The translations under genes were made by a program, and so were the position numbers. Shown here piece by piece: positions 56,783-64,000 of a DNA stretch of 64,000 bases. This DNA comes from Pseudomonas mosselii (GTDB lineage: Bacteria > Pseudomonadota > Gammaproteobacteria > Pseudomonadales > Pseudomonadaceae). The notes under the pieces are model-generated. The model made no database searches. It saw nothing but the letters and a program-made list of their open reading frames with translations, and had not been told where the DNA came from. The DNA is taken from NCBI RefSeq assembly GCF_019823065.1, contig NZ_CP081966.1:5177501-5241500 (forward strand). The letters are read 5' to 3'. Positions within the stretch are counted from its first letter, which is position 1; every line of letters starts with the position of its first letter.

Positions 56783-57496
56783 GTGGCTGCACGCTACGGA
56801 AAAGGGCTGTTGGGATGGGCCGCCGTGCTCGTCATCCTGGCCCTGCTGGTCCACTGGATCGGCATCGACACGATCGCCCGCTACCGCGACGATCTTGGGT
56901 TCTACCTGCAAGCGCACCTGGTCCTGGTGCTGGCTTCGATGGCGGCGGCGCTGGCCGTGGGCATCCCCGCCGGCATTGCCTTGAGTCGACCGCACCGGGT
57001 CGACAAGGCCGAGCGCTTCATGCAGTTTTTCAACGTTGGCAACACCATTCCTCCCCTGGCCGTCCTGGCCATCGCCCTGAGCATCCTGGGCATCGGCGCA
57101 GGTCCCGCGATCTTCGCGCTGTTCCTCGCCTCCCTGCTGCCCATCGTGCGCAATACCTACGAGGGCCTGAAAAACGTCCCCGCCTCGCTCAAGGAAGCCG
57201 CCACCGGTATCGGCATGACCCCGCGCCAGCAGCTGTGGCAGGTGGAACTGCCCAATGCCGTGCCGATCATCGTCGGCGGGGTGCGCGTGGCCCTGGCGCT
57301 GAACGTGGGTACCGCGCCGCTGGCATTCCTGATCGGCGCCAACAGCCTGGGCAGCCTGATCTTCCCCGGCATCGCCCTGAACAACCAGCCGCAGCTGTTG
57401 CTGGGTGCCGCGTGCACCGCGCTGCTGGCCCTGGCGCTCGACGCGCTGGTGAGTTTCTCCAGCAAGCGCTGGCTGGAACGTGGCCTGGCCCGTTAA
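56783..57496 (+). CDS. Quaternary-amine ABC transporter permease (OsmF/OpuC-type, first)
   Basis: A 237-residue permease with about six helices. Motifs include NVGNTIPPLAVLAIALSILG and the coupling loop EAATGIGMTPRQQLWQVELP, standard for glycine betaine/choline-type permeases. The start is GTG at 56783, with AAGGAG 7 bases ahead and no better ATG. It leads the four-gene operon permease, binding protein, permease, ATPase. Confidence 0.92.
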   Translation: MAARYGKGLLGWAAVLVILALLVHWIGIDTIARYRDDLGFYLQAHLVLVLASMAAALAVGIPAGIALSRPHRVDKAERFMQFFNVGNTIPPLAVLAIALSILGIGAGPAIFALFLASLLPIVRNTYEGLKNVPASLKEAATGIGMTPRQQLWQVELPNAVPIIVGGVRVALALNVGTAPLAFLIGANSLGSLIFPGIALNNQPQLLLGAACTALLALALDALVSFSSKRWLERGLAR

Positions 57497-57509
57497 CGAG
57501 AGGGAAACC

Positions 57510-58421
57510 ATGAAGAAGACAATCGCCCTGTTGCTGGGCGCGGCCCTGCTATGCGCAGGCTTTGCCCAGGCGGCGGAAAAACCGCTGATCCGCATCGGCG
57601 CGCGGGTGTTCACCGAACAGACCGTGCTCGCCGAAATCACCGCCCAGTACCTGCGTGCCAACGGCTTCGATGTACGGGTGACCGCCGGCCTTGGCAGCAA
57701 CATCGCCCGCCAGGCCCAGGAAACCGGCCAGCTCGACCTGATGTGGGAATACACCGGCGTCTCGCTGGTGTCCTACAACCATATCGACGAGCGCATGCCC
57801 AGCGCCGCAGCCACCTACGCCCGGGTCAAGGCACTCGATGCGAAGAAAGGACTGGTCTGGCTGACTCCGTCGAAATTCAGTAACACCTATGCCCTGGGAC
57901 TGCCCAGGGAGGTCGCCGCGGCCTACCCGCAGGTCACCACCATCAGCGATCTCAACCACGTGTTGCGTGACGAGCCCGACCGTCACCACCTGGTGGCCCT
58001 GGACACCGAGTTCGCCAACCGCCCCGATGGCCTGGTCGGCCTGCGCGAGATGTACGGCCTGCCCCTGGACCGACGCAACATCCGCCAGATGGATGGCGGC
58101 CTGGTCTACACCGCGATGCGCAACAACCAAGTGTTCGCCGGCCTGGTCTACACCACCGACGGGCGCCTGGACGCCTTCGATCTCAAATTGCTGGAAGACG
58201 ACAAGCACTACTTCCCCGACTACACCGCGGCGCCCGTGCTGCGCAAGGCAGTACTCGACGCCCACCCGCAGCTGGCCACCCTGCTCGAGCCGCTGGCCAG
58301 TCAGCTCGACGACCAGACCATGCGCAAGCTCAACGCCCAGGTCGATGTCGAGCACCAGAGCCCGACCGTGGTCGCCGCGGCGTTCCTGCGTGAGCACTCA
58401 CTCGGCGAGGTACAACCATGA
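57510..58421 (+). CDS. OsmF/OpuCC-like substrate-binding protein
   Basis: A 303-residue periplasmic protein with a signal peptide ending AQAA near residue 22, followed by IRIGARVFTEQTVLAEITAQ. Other family parts are LDLMWEYTGVSLVSYN and VFAGLVYTTDGRLDAFDL. It binds a quaternary amine (glycine betaine, choline or similar); the exact ligand is unknown. It overlaps the next permease start by four bases. Confidence 0.92.
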   Translation: MKKTIALLLGAALLCAGFAQAAEKPLIRIGARVFTEQTVLAEITAQYLRANGFDVRVTAGLGSNIARQAQETGQLDLMWEYTGVSLVSYNHIDERMPSAAATYARVKALDAKKGLVWLTPSKFSNTYALGLPREVAAAYPQVTTISDLNHVLRDEPDRHHLVALDTEFANRPDGLVGLREMYGLPLDRRNIRQMDGGLVYTAMRNNQVFAGLVYTTDGRLDAFDLKLLEDDKHYFPDYTAAPVLRKAVLDAHPQLATLLEPLASQLDDQTMRKLNAQVDVEHQSPTVVAAAFLREHSLGEVQP

Positions 58422-59071
58422 ACCTGCTCGACACCTTTGCCCATCTCGACTGGGCGCAAGTCCTGCAACTGACCGGGCAGCACATCACCCTGGTTGGCAT
58501 CGCCGTGGGCCTGGCCATCGTCGTCGGCGTGCCGCTGGGCATCCTGATGACCCGCTTCCCGGTGTTCGCCGGCCCCCTGCAGGCCAGCGCCACGGTGCTG
58601 CTGACCATCCCCTCGATCGCCCTGTTCGGTCTGCTGCTGCCGTTCTACTCGAAGTTCGGCCAGGGCCTGGGGCCGTTGCCGGCGATCACCGCCGTGTTCC
58701 TTTATTCACTGCTGCCGATCCTGCGCAACACCTACCTGGCCCTGACCAACGTCGAGCCGGGCATCCGCGAGGCCGCCCGCGGCATCGGCATGACCTTCGG
58801 CCAGCGCCTGCGCATGGTCGAGCTGCCCATTGCCGTGCCGGTGATCCTCGCCGGCGTGCGCACCGCCGTGGTGATGAACATCGGCGTGATGACCATCGCC
58901 GCGACCATCGGCGCCGGTGGCCTGGGCGTGCTCATCCTCACCGCCATCAGCCGCAGCGACATGTCGATGCTGCTGGTCGGCGCCGTGCTGGTCAGCCTGC
59001 TGGCGATCATCGCCGACCTGCTCCTGCAAACCCTGCAACGTGCCCTGACTCCGGAAGGACTGCGCCCATGA
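58418..59071 (+). CDS. Quaternary-amine ABC transporter permease (second)
   Basis: A 217-residue permease with TVLLTIPSIALFGLLLPFYS and the coupling loop EAARGIGMTFGQRLRMVELP, closely parallel to the first permease. ATGA overlaps at both ends, with the upstream binding protein and the downstream ATPase, show tight translational coupling. Confidence 0.94.
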   Translation: MNLLDTFAHLDWAQVLQLTGQHITLVGIAVGLAIVVGVPLGILMTRFPVFAGPLQASATVLLTIPSIALFGLLLPFYSKFGQGLGPLPAITAVFLYSLLPILRNTYLALTNVEPGIREAARGIGMTFGQRLRMVELPIAVPVILAGVRTAVVMNIGVMTIAATIGAGGLGVLILTAISRSDMSMLLVGAVLVSLLAIIADLLLQTLQRALTPEGLRP

Positions 59072-60225
59072 TCGAACTGAAGAACCTCAGCAAGACCTTC
59101 AACGTCAACGGCAAGGACGTCAAAGCCGTCGACGCGGTAAGCCTCACCGTCAACGAGGGCGAAATCTGCGTGTTCCTCGGCCCCTCGGGCTGCGGCAAGA
59201 GCACCACGCTGAAGATGATCAACCGCCTGATCACCCCGACCTCGGGCCAGGTGTTCATCAACGGCGAAGACACCAGCGCGCTGGACGAGGTAACCCTGCG
59301 TCGTCATATCGGCTATGTGATCCAGCAGATCGGACTGTTCCCCAACATGACCATCGAGGAGAACATCACCGTGGTCCCGCGCCTGCTCGGCTGGGACAAG
59401 CAGAAATGCCACGACCGCGCTCGCGAGCTGATGCACATGATCAAGCTCGAGCCCAAGCAGTACCTGCAGCGCTACCCGCGCGAGCTCTCCGGCGGCCAGC
59501 AGCAGCGCATCGGCGTGATCCGCGCCCTGGCCGCCGAGGCGCCGGTGCTGCTGATGGACGAGCCGTTCGGCGCGGTCGACCCTATCAACCGCGAGATGAT
59601 CCAGAACGAGTTCTTCGAGATGCAGCGGGCGCTGAACAAGACGGTGATCATGGTCAGCCACGACATCGACGAGGCGATCAAGCTGGGCGACAAGATCGCC
59701 ATCTTCCGCGCCGGCAAGTTGCTGCAGTTGGATCACCCGGACACCTTGCTGGCCCATCCGGTGGACGATTTCGTCAGTAACTTCGTCGGCCAGGACAGCA
59801 CCCTGAAACGCCTGCTGCTGGTGCGCGCCGAGGATGCGGCGGACAACGCGCCAGCGTTGAGCCCGGATACGTCGGTGAGCGAGGCGCTGGAACTGCTGGA
59901 TGAGCACGATCGCCGTTATGCAGTGGTGACAGATGCCGCGAACAAGGCGCTGGGCTATGTGCGCCGGCGCGACATGCACCGACAGCACGGGACGTGTGGG
60001 GATTTCCTACGACCGTTCAACGCCACGGCGGCGCATGACGAGCACCTGCGCATCCTGCTGTCGCGGATGTACGAGTTCAATCGGGCGTGGTTGCCGGTGC
60101 TGGATAGCGAAGGCGTGTTCCTGGGGGAGGTGACGCAGGAGTCGATTGCGGCGTACCTGAGCTCGGGCAGGTCGCGGGGCGGTAAGACCAGTATCGTGTC
60201 GCCGGCGGAGGCAGTAGTCTCCTGA
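59068..60225 (+). CDS. Quaternary-amine ABC transporter ATPase with CBS domains
   Basis: A 385-residue ProV/OpuCA-type ATPase with Walker A GPSGCGKST, signature LSGGQQQRIGVIRAL, Walker B LLMDEPFGAVDP and switch His in MVSHDIDEA. The C-terminal CBS pair starts near ALSPDTSVSEALELLDEHDR; such domains sense ionic strength or nucleotides in relatives. The ATG at 59068 overlaps the permease stop. A REP pair follows. Confidence 0.94.
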   Translation: MIELKNLSKTFNVNGKDVKAVDAVSLTVNEGEICVFLGPSGCGKSTTLKMINRLITPTSGQVFINGEDTSALDEVTLRRHIGYVIQQIGLFPNMTIEENITVVPRLLGWDKQKCHDRARELMHMIKLEPKQYLQRYPRELSGGQQQRIGVIRALAAEAPVLLMDEPFGAVDPINREMIQNEFFEMQRALNKTVIMVSHDIDEAIKLGDKIAIFRAGKLLQLDHPDTLLAHPVDDFVSNFVGQDSTLKRLLLVRAEDAADNAPALSPDTSVSEALELLDEHDRRYAVVTDAANKALGYVRRRDMHRQHGTCGDFLRPFNATAAHDEHLRILLSRMYEFNRAWLPVLDSEGVFLGEVTQESIAAYLSSGRSRGGKTSIVSPAEAVVS

Positions 60226-60231
60226 TGGATA

Positions 60232-60357
60232 GCCGGGGGCGCTTTGCGCCCCATCGCGACACAAGGCCGCTCCCACAGGTATAGCATCAGCCTCCAGGCC
60301 GGCGCAGTACCTGTGGGAGCGGCCTTGTTTCGCGATGGGGCGCGCAGCGGCCCCGGC
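60232..60357. repeat. Long inverted REP pair between convergent genes
   Basis: Two arms of about 50 bases (left 60232-60282, right 60308-60357) are largely complementary, with the shared cores CAAGGCCGCTCCCACAGGTA and TACCTGTGGGAGCGGCCTTG. The spacer is about 25 bases. It lies between the ABC operon and fecA. Confidence 0.88.
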
Positions 60358-60366
60358 AATCTCGGA

Positions 60367-62781
60367 TCAGAACCCTACACTGGCCTGCACATAGAACGTG
60401 CGCGGCTCCCCCACATAGATCCCGGCATTGTTGTCGCTGGAACGCGTGAAGTACTGCTTGTCGAAGAGGTTCTTCACCCCCGCCGCCAGCTTCAGGTTCG
60501 ACAGCTGCGGCCCGAAGTCATAGCCGCCACGGGCATGCCAGGTCACGTACCCCGGAATATCGCCATACTGCCCGTCGGCACTCGGCTCGGTGATGTAGTT
60601 GCCGTTGAAGCTGCCGTTGGCATTCATCCCGGTTCCCGGCGCGCGCTGCTTGGATTGGGCGTACGCGTCCAGGTTCCAGGTCCAGCGGTTGACGGCGTAA
60701 CGCAGCCCGGCGGTGGCCACCTGGCGCGAGTAGAACGGCAGGTCGCGGCCCTTGAAGCCGGGGATATCACCTTCATAGGTGGCGCGAGTGTAGGTGTAGC
60801 CACCATTGACCGACAGGCCTTCCAGCCGCGGGTCGAGACCGGCCAGGTCGTAGCGCACCGAGGCCTCGATACCCTGGTGCTTGGTCGCCCCCAGGTTGGT
60901 CCAGCCGATGTCGTTGCTGATGTACTGCAGCTCGTCGTCGAAGTCGATGTAGAACGCGGTCAACTCACCGGCAAAGCCGCCGTTGTCATAGCGCGTACCC
61001 ACTTCGTAGGTCTTGGCCTTCTCCGGCTCCAGGCCGTTGGCCGTGTTGTTGCCGGTACCGCCCTGGCCCAGCTGGAAGTACTGCAGGCTGCCAAACGAGG
61101 TCTCGTAGTTGGCGAACAGCTTCCAGGCGTCGGACAGGTGGTACATCACGCTCAACGCCGGCAGCGGTTCGTTGCTGGTGATGCTGCGGTTCTTCTCCGG
61201 CACCGGGCGGTAGTTGGCGTCCAGCACCGGGCGATCACGCCAGTCGGTGTTGATGTGCTCGAAGCGGATGCCCGGGGTGATGGTCCAGTTGCCGACGTCG
61301 ATCTTGTCATCGATGTAATAGGCGCTGGCCTCGGTGCCGCCGCTGCGGTCCTGGAACACATGACCGTCGGAGGTCGGGGTGACAGTGGGCACGTTGTCGA
61401 CCAGGGCCAGGCGCGTGGACTGCTCGCGCATGGCTTCCTTCAAGTAGCGATACCCGACGCTGACTTCCTGGGTGGTCGGGCCGACGAAGAAGATCCGCGA
61501 CAGGCGTGGCTCGATGGCGAAGGTGTGGTAGTTGCGCGGGTACGACGACAGGGTCTTCATGTCGCGCGCGGCGATGGCGCTGCCCCGGAAGCTGTCGGTG
61601 TAGTAGGTCAGCACCTCGAACCGGGTGGCGTCGTCGATCTGCCGCAGCCACTTGAACGACACGTCCTTGCGCCGGCCACTGAAATAGTCGTAGTCGCGCA
61701 CCGACTGGAAGGGATCGTGGTCGTACTGGGCCTGGGTCAGGCCACCGGGCATGTCGGCACGGCCGTCGTAGTAGTGGAAGTTGAGCCAGAACTCGTCGAC
61801 ATCGGTCGGCGCCCAGTGAGTCTTGAGCATCACGTCGTCGATATCGTTGTCGTTGTTGCTGCTGCGGTAGCCGTCGCCGTTCACACCGGTATACAGCAAC
61901 GCCACGCCCATGCCGTTGTCGGCGGTGCCGCCGACGAAGGCCGACTCGGTGTGCTTCCAGCCGCCATGGCGGGAAGTCTCCAGGGTGGTGGACAACTCGC
62001 CGGAGGCCTTCTCGGGAATCGCCCGGGTCACGAAGTTGATCACCCCGCCGACGTTCTGCGGGCCATAGCGCACGGAACCGGCGCCGCGCACCACGTCGAT
62101 GCTGTCGAGGTTGCCCGAGGAGATCGGCGCCATCGACAGCTGCGGCTGGCCGTAAGGGGCGAAGGCCGCCGGGATGCCGTCGATCAGCACGGTCGAGCGC
62201 GGCGACAGGCGCGAGGTAAGACCACGCACGCCGACGTTCAGCGACAGGTCGCTGCCACCGGTGCCGTTGGAGTCCTGCACCTGCACGCCGGGGATGCCGC
62301 GCAGGGCATCGCGCACGTTCATCGTGCCCTTCTCCACCATCGCTTCGCGACGCACCACGGTACGAGCACCGGGATGATTCTGCACCACGCTCTGCTGGGC
62401 GTCGCCCAGCCAGTCACCAACCACTTTCACATCGGTGGGCGCCAGCTCCAGGCTGCCGGTGGTCAGGGTGCCGGCGGCCTGGACCGGCTTGACCACCACG
62501 GTGTCCGCGGACTGCTCGAAGGTCAGCCCGCTGCCTTGCAGCAGTTGCTGCAGGGCCTGCTCCGGCGCCAGGTTGCCGGACACCGCCGGGGCCTGCTTGC
62601 CGTCCACCAGTTCGGGGCTGAAGAACAGCTGCAGGTGGGTCTGCTGACCCAGTTGCTTGAGTGCGCCCGCCAATGGCTGGGCCTGGATCTGGATGCTGTC
62701 GGCGTAGCTGGTGCCGGCGGCGCTGACCGCCAGGGCCAGCGCCAGGCGGCGCAGCTGGAGAAGGGGCTTATTGTTGTTCAC
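60367..62781 (-). CDS. fecA: TonB-dependent transducer, ferric citrate receptor FecA-like
   Basis: An 804-residue outer-membrane receptor with a signal peptide (residues 1-27) and an N-terminal STN signalling domain (residues about 30-100: IQAQPLAGALKQLGQQTHLQ, GNLAPEQALQQLLQGSGLTF). The plug has VVRGAGSVRYGPQNVGGVIN, and the beta-barrel ends in Phe. The STN domain and the fecI-fecR genes upstream show surface signalling: ligand binding signals FecR to activate FecI. Sequence flavour is FecA (ferric dicitrate), but another siderophore cannot be excluded. Confidence 0.9.
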   Translation of the reverse strand: MNNNKPLLQLRRLALALAVSAAGTSYADSIQIQAQPLAGALKQLGQQTHLQLFFSPELVDGKQAPAVSGNLAPEQALQQLLQGSGLTFEQSADTVVVKPVQAAGTLTTGSLELAPTDVKVVGDWLGDAQQSVVQNHPGARTVVRREAMVEKGTMNVRDALRGIPGVQVQDSNGTGGSDLSLNVGVRGLTSRLSPRSTVLIDGIPAAFAPYGQPQLSMAPISSGNLDSIDVVRGAGSVRYGPQNVGGVINFVTRAIPEKASGELSTTLETSRHGGWKHTESAFVGGTADNGMGVALLYTGVNGDGYRSSNNDNDIDDVMLKTHWAPTDVDEFWLNFHYYDGRADMPGGLTQAQYDHDPFQSVRDYDYFSGRRKDVSFKWLRQIDDATRFEVLTYYTDSFRGSAIAARDMKTLSSYPRNYHTFAIEPRLSRIFFVGPTTQEVSVGYRYLKEAMREQSTRLALVDNVPTVTPTSDGHVFQDRSGGTEASAYYIDDKIDVGNWTITPGIRFEHINTDWRDRPVLDANYRPVPEKNRSITSNEPLPALSVMYHLSDAWKLFANYETSFGSLQYFQLGQGGTGNNTANGLEPEKAKTYEVGTRYDNGGFAGELTAFYIDFDDELQYISNDIGWTNLGATKHQGIEASVRYDLAGLDPRLEGLSVNGGYTYTRATYEGDIPGFKGRDLPFYSRQVATAGLRYAVNRWTWNLDAYAQSKQRAPGTGMNANGSFNGNYITEPSADGQYGDIPGYVTWHARGGYDFGPQLSNLKLAAGVKNLFDKQYFTRSSDNNAGIYVGEPRTFYVQASVGF

Positions 62782-62867
62782 GTCTTCGAGGGGTCCTGAG
62801 AGTCGGGATAAACGCCAACCGCATGCAAATGGAAATGCTTGGCAGTTGCAGCTGGCGGGGAAGACGA

Positions 62868-62892
62868 ACGAACGGAAAAAAACCTGAATTTA
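62868..62892 (-). promoter_or_regulatory. Iron-starvation sigma promoter motif before fecA
   Basis: Read leftwards: TAAAT (62892-62888), 17 bases, CGT (62870-62868). This matches the TAAAT-N16/17-CGT element of iron-starvation ECF sigma factors. The -35 part overlaps the fecR stop codon. It would let FecI amplify fecA. Confidence 0.55.
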
Positions 62893-63873
62893 TTTCAAAA
62901 TAATTTCGCTGGAGCCATCCGGACGGGTCTTCACCTGCACCGGCAGGATGCTCGGCAGTGCGCGCAACAGTGCGTCCGGATCGTCGGTGCTAAAGGTGCT
63001 CGACAGCCGCAGCGCGGCGGCCTTGCCGGGTGCCACATGCAGCGGCTGGGCGCGGTAACGGGAGACTTCCACCACCACCTCGCTCAGCGGCGCGTTGTCG
63101 AACACCAGCTTGCCCTGGCGCCAGGCGGTCACGGCATTGGCGTCGACGGCATAGGGCGCGGCGACCTTGCCCTGGGCGTCGATGTGCGAACCCTGGCCGG
63201 CGCCGAGCAGCGCCAGCGATTCGGCCGCGCCCTGCACCTTCACCGAACCCTGTTCCACCGCCACGCGGGTGCTGCTCAAGTCCTGGCGCACATCGAAGCG
63301 GGTGCCGGTGACGGTGACTTCACCCTGGGCGGTGCTCACCACGAATGGCCGGCCACTGTCGTGGGCGACGATGAACATCGCCTCGCCCGCCTCCAGGCGC
63401 ACATGGCGACGCCCCGCAGAGAACATCACCTGCACCTGGGTGGCACTGTTGAGTTCCAGCCTTGAACCGTCCGGCAGTTCAACCTGACGCCGCTCGCCAT
63501 GGGCCGTGCTCAACGTGTCCTGATGGTTGAGCTGCTGGTACTGCCAACCTGTCCAGCCCAGCCCCAGCGCGGCCACTGCTACACCGGCCGCCAAGGCCTG
63601 GCGCAGCAGGCGGCGGCGCGCAAGCGGGCGCGCCGGCTCGGGCTGGCACAGCGCTTCGAGGCGTTGTCGGGGGATGAAATCGGCGGCGCGCCACAGCTGT
63701 ACCAGGCGCTGATACTCCTCGCGATGACGTGGGTGCTGCGCCAGCCAGGCCTGCAAGGCCTGCTGCACGGCGCTGTCATGCGGCGCCTCCTGGGCCCGGG
63801 CGAACCAGCTGGCCGCCTGCTCACCCACGGGGTCGGGCGCGTGCTGTCTGAACAATGGGGTCTCCTGACTCAT
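62890..63873 (-). CDS. fecR: FecR-like anti-sigma regulator
   Basis: A 327-residue single-pass protein. The N-terminal cytoplasmic domain carries the conserved tryptophans of FecR (EQAASWFARAQE, QALQAWLAQHPRHREEYQRL), a membrane helix lies near residues 85-105, and the periplasmic FecR domain includes TAHGERRQVELPDGSRLELN and AWRQGKLVFDNAPLSEVV. It receives the FecA signal and controls FecI. The ATG at 63873 lies inside the 3' end of fecI. Confidence 0.94.
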   Translation of the reverse strand: MSQETPLFRQHAPDPVGEQAASWFARAQEAPHDSAVQQALQAWLAQHPRHREEYQRLVQLWRAADFIPRQRLEALCQPEPARPLARRRLLRQALAAGVAVAALGLGWTGWQYQQLNHQDTLSTAHGERRQVELPDGSRLELNSATQVQVMFSAGRRHVRLEAGEAMFIVAHDSGRPFVVSTAQGEVTVTGTRFDVRQDLSSTRVAVEQGSVKVQGAAESLALLGAGQGSHIDAQGKVAAPYAVDANAVTAWRQGKLVFDNAPLSEVVVEVSRYRAQPLHVAPGKAAALRLSSTFSTDDPDALLRALPSILPVQVKTRPDGSSEIILK

Positions 63874-64000
63874 CTGGCCGACAGTGCTCACGCAGGTGTC
63901 GGAGCGTGCGGATCATATACTTTTCGACCATGTTCTTGGTCAAACCCATGCGCTCGGCGATCTCGGCCTGGGTCAGGCCCTCGAGTTTCTGCCAGATGAA
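63821..64000 (-). CDS. fecI: FecI-like ECF sigma factor (C-terminal part)
   Basis: Only the last 59 codons are in the window. They encode a sigma region 4 helix-turn-helix (LEGLTQAEIAERMGLTKNMV, EKYMIRTLRHLREHC), typical of iron-starvation ECF sigma factors. The frame ends at TGA 63821-63823, so it overlaps fecR by 53 bases. It is expected to transcribe fecA in response to FecR. Confidence 0.85.
   Translation of the reverse strand, partial: FIWQKLEGLTQAEIAERMGLTKNMVEKYMIRTLRHLREHCRPDESGDPIVQTARARPRG

Noticed and set aside
57889..59067. A rightward frame running into the ABC ATPase from upstream
   Set aside because: It covers the binding protein and second permease in another frame. The true ATPase start is the coupled ATG at 59068.
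60244..62799. An 851-codon rightward frame opposite fecA
   Set aside because: It mirrors fecA, starts inside a REP element and has no recognisable protein features.

Overview
The window is chromosomal DNA from a Pseudomonas of the putida/fluorescens type. GC is high throughout, codons favour G/C in the third position, and gene order up to about position 32400 follows the known Pseudomonas aeruginosa arrangement (mla operon, kds-lpt-rpoN-ptsNO cluster, fagA-fumC-orfX-sodA, pmbA/tldD/yhdP/rng/maf/mreDCB, gatCAB). Imperfect inverted REP pairs built on the core GCGGGGCAAGCCCGCTCCCAC, typical of P. putida relatives, sit at gene ends. No tRNA, rRNA, CRISPR array, complete insertion sequence or prophage was seen.

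Positions 1-32400 are housekeeping. The Mla phospholipid transporter (mlaFEDCB, leftward) faces away from a long rightward cluster: kdsD-kdsC-lptC-lptA-lptB (LPS sugar synthesis and export), rpoN (sigma-54), hpf, ptsN, rapZ and ptsO (nitrogen PTS). Leftward again come a ZIP metal transporter and the iron-starvation unit fagA-fumC-orfX-sodA, which has a near-perfect Fur box over its -10. Then come pmbA and tldD (peptide maturation proteases) around darP, a nitrilase-fold amidase, yhdP, rng, maf and mreD-mreC-mreB. Divergent from mreB is gatCAB, followed by a small RlpA-like lipoprotein, a CaCA-family antiporter and a carboxymuconolactone decarboxylase-like protein. mreC and the antiporter both appear to start at ATT.

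Positions 32800-40450 are accessory. A 390-base AT-richer gap carries a perfect 16-bp hairpin and two spaced direct repeats. It is followed by an aromatic-type amino acid permease and an AEC-family carrier. Next is the most notable item: a consensus 20-bp LexA (SOS) box just downstream of a sigma-70 promoter, driving a predicted zinc phospholipase C-like protein without a signal peptide plus a 62-residue partner. The redox two-component pair RoxSR and a periplasmic SIMPL-domain protein follow.

Positions 40450-49700 hold a dipeptide uptake operon: dppA-type binding protein (interrupted by an in-frame amber codon), OprD-family porin, second intact DppA-type protein, dppB, dppC, dppD and dppF. 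The gaps after the first binding protein, the porin and the second binding protein each carry a long hairpin, while the permease/ATPase genes are tightly packed. This suggests segmental control of mRNA levels.

Positions 49590-54700 hold a 24-residue membrane peptide gene, a four-helix membrane protein, a SnoaL-AraC fusion regulator, a DadA/PuuB-like FAD amine oxidase, a cupin, and a PotF/SpuD-like polyamine-binding protein, plausibly one amine-catabolism module. prfC (RF3) reads leftward. Positions 56780-60230 are an OsmF/OpuC-type quaternary-amine ABC transporter (permease, binding protein, permease, ATPase). The window ends with a leftward ferric-citrate-type surface signalling set, fecI (partial)-fecR-fecA, with an iron-starvation sigma promoter motif before fecA.
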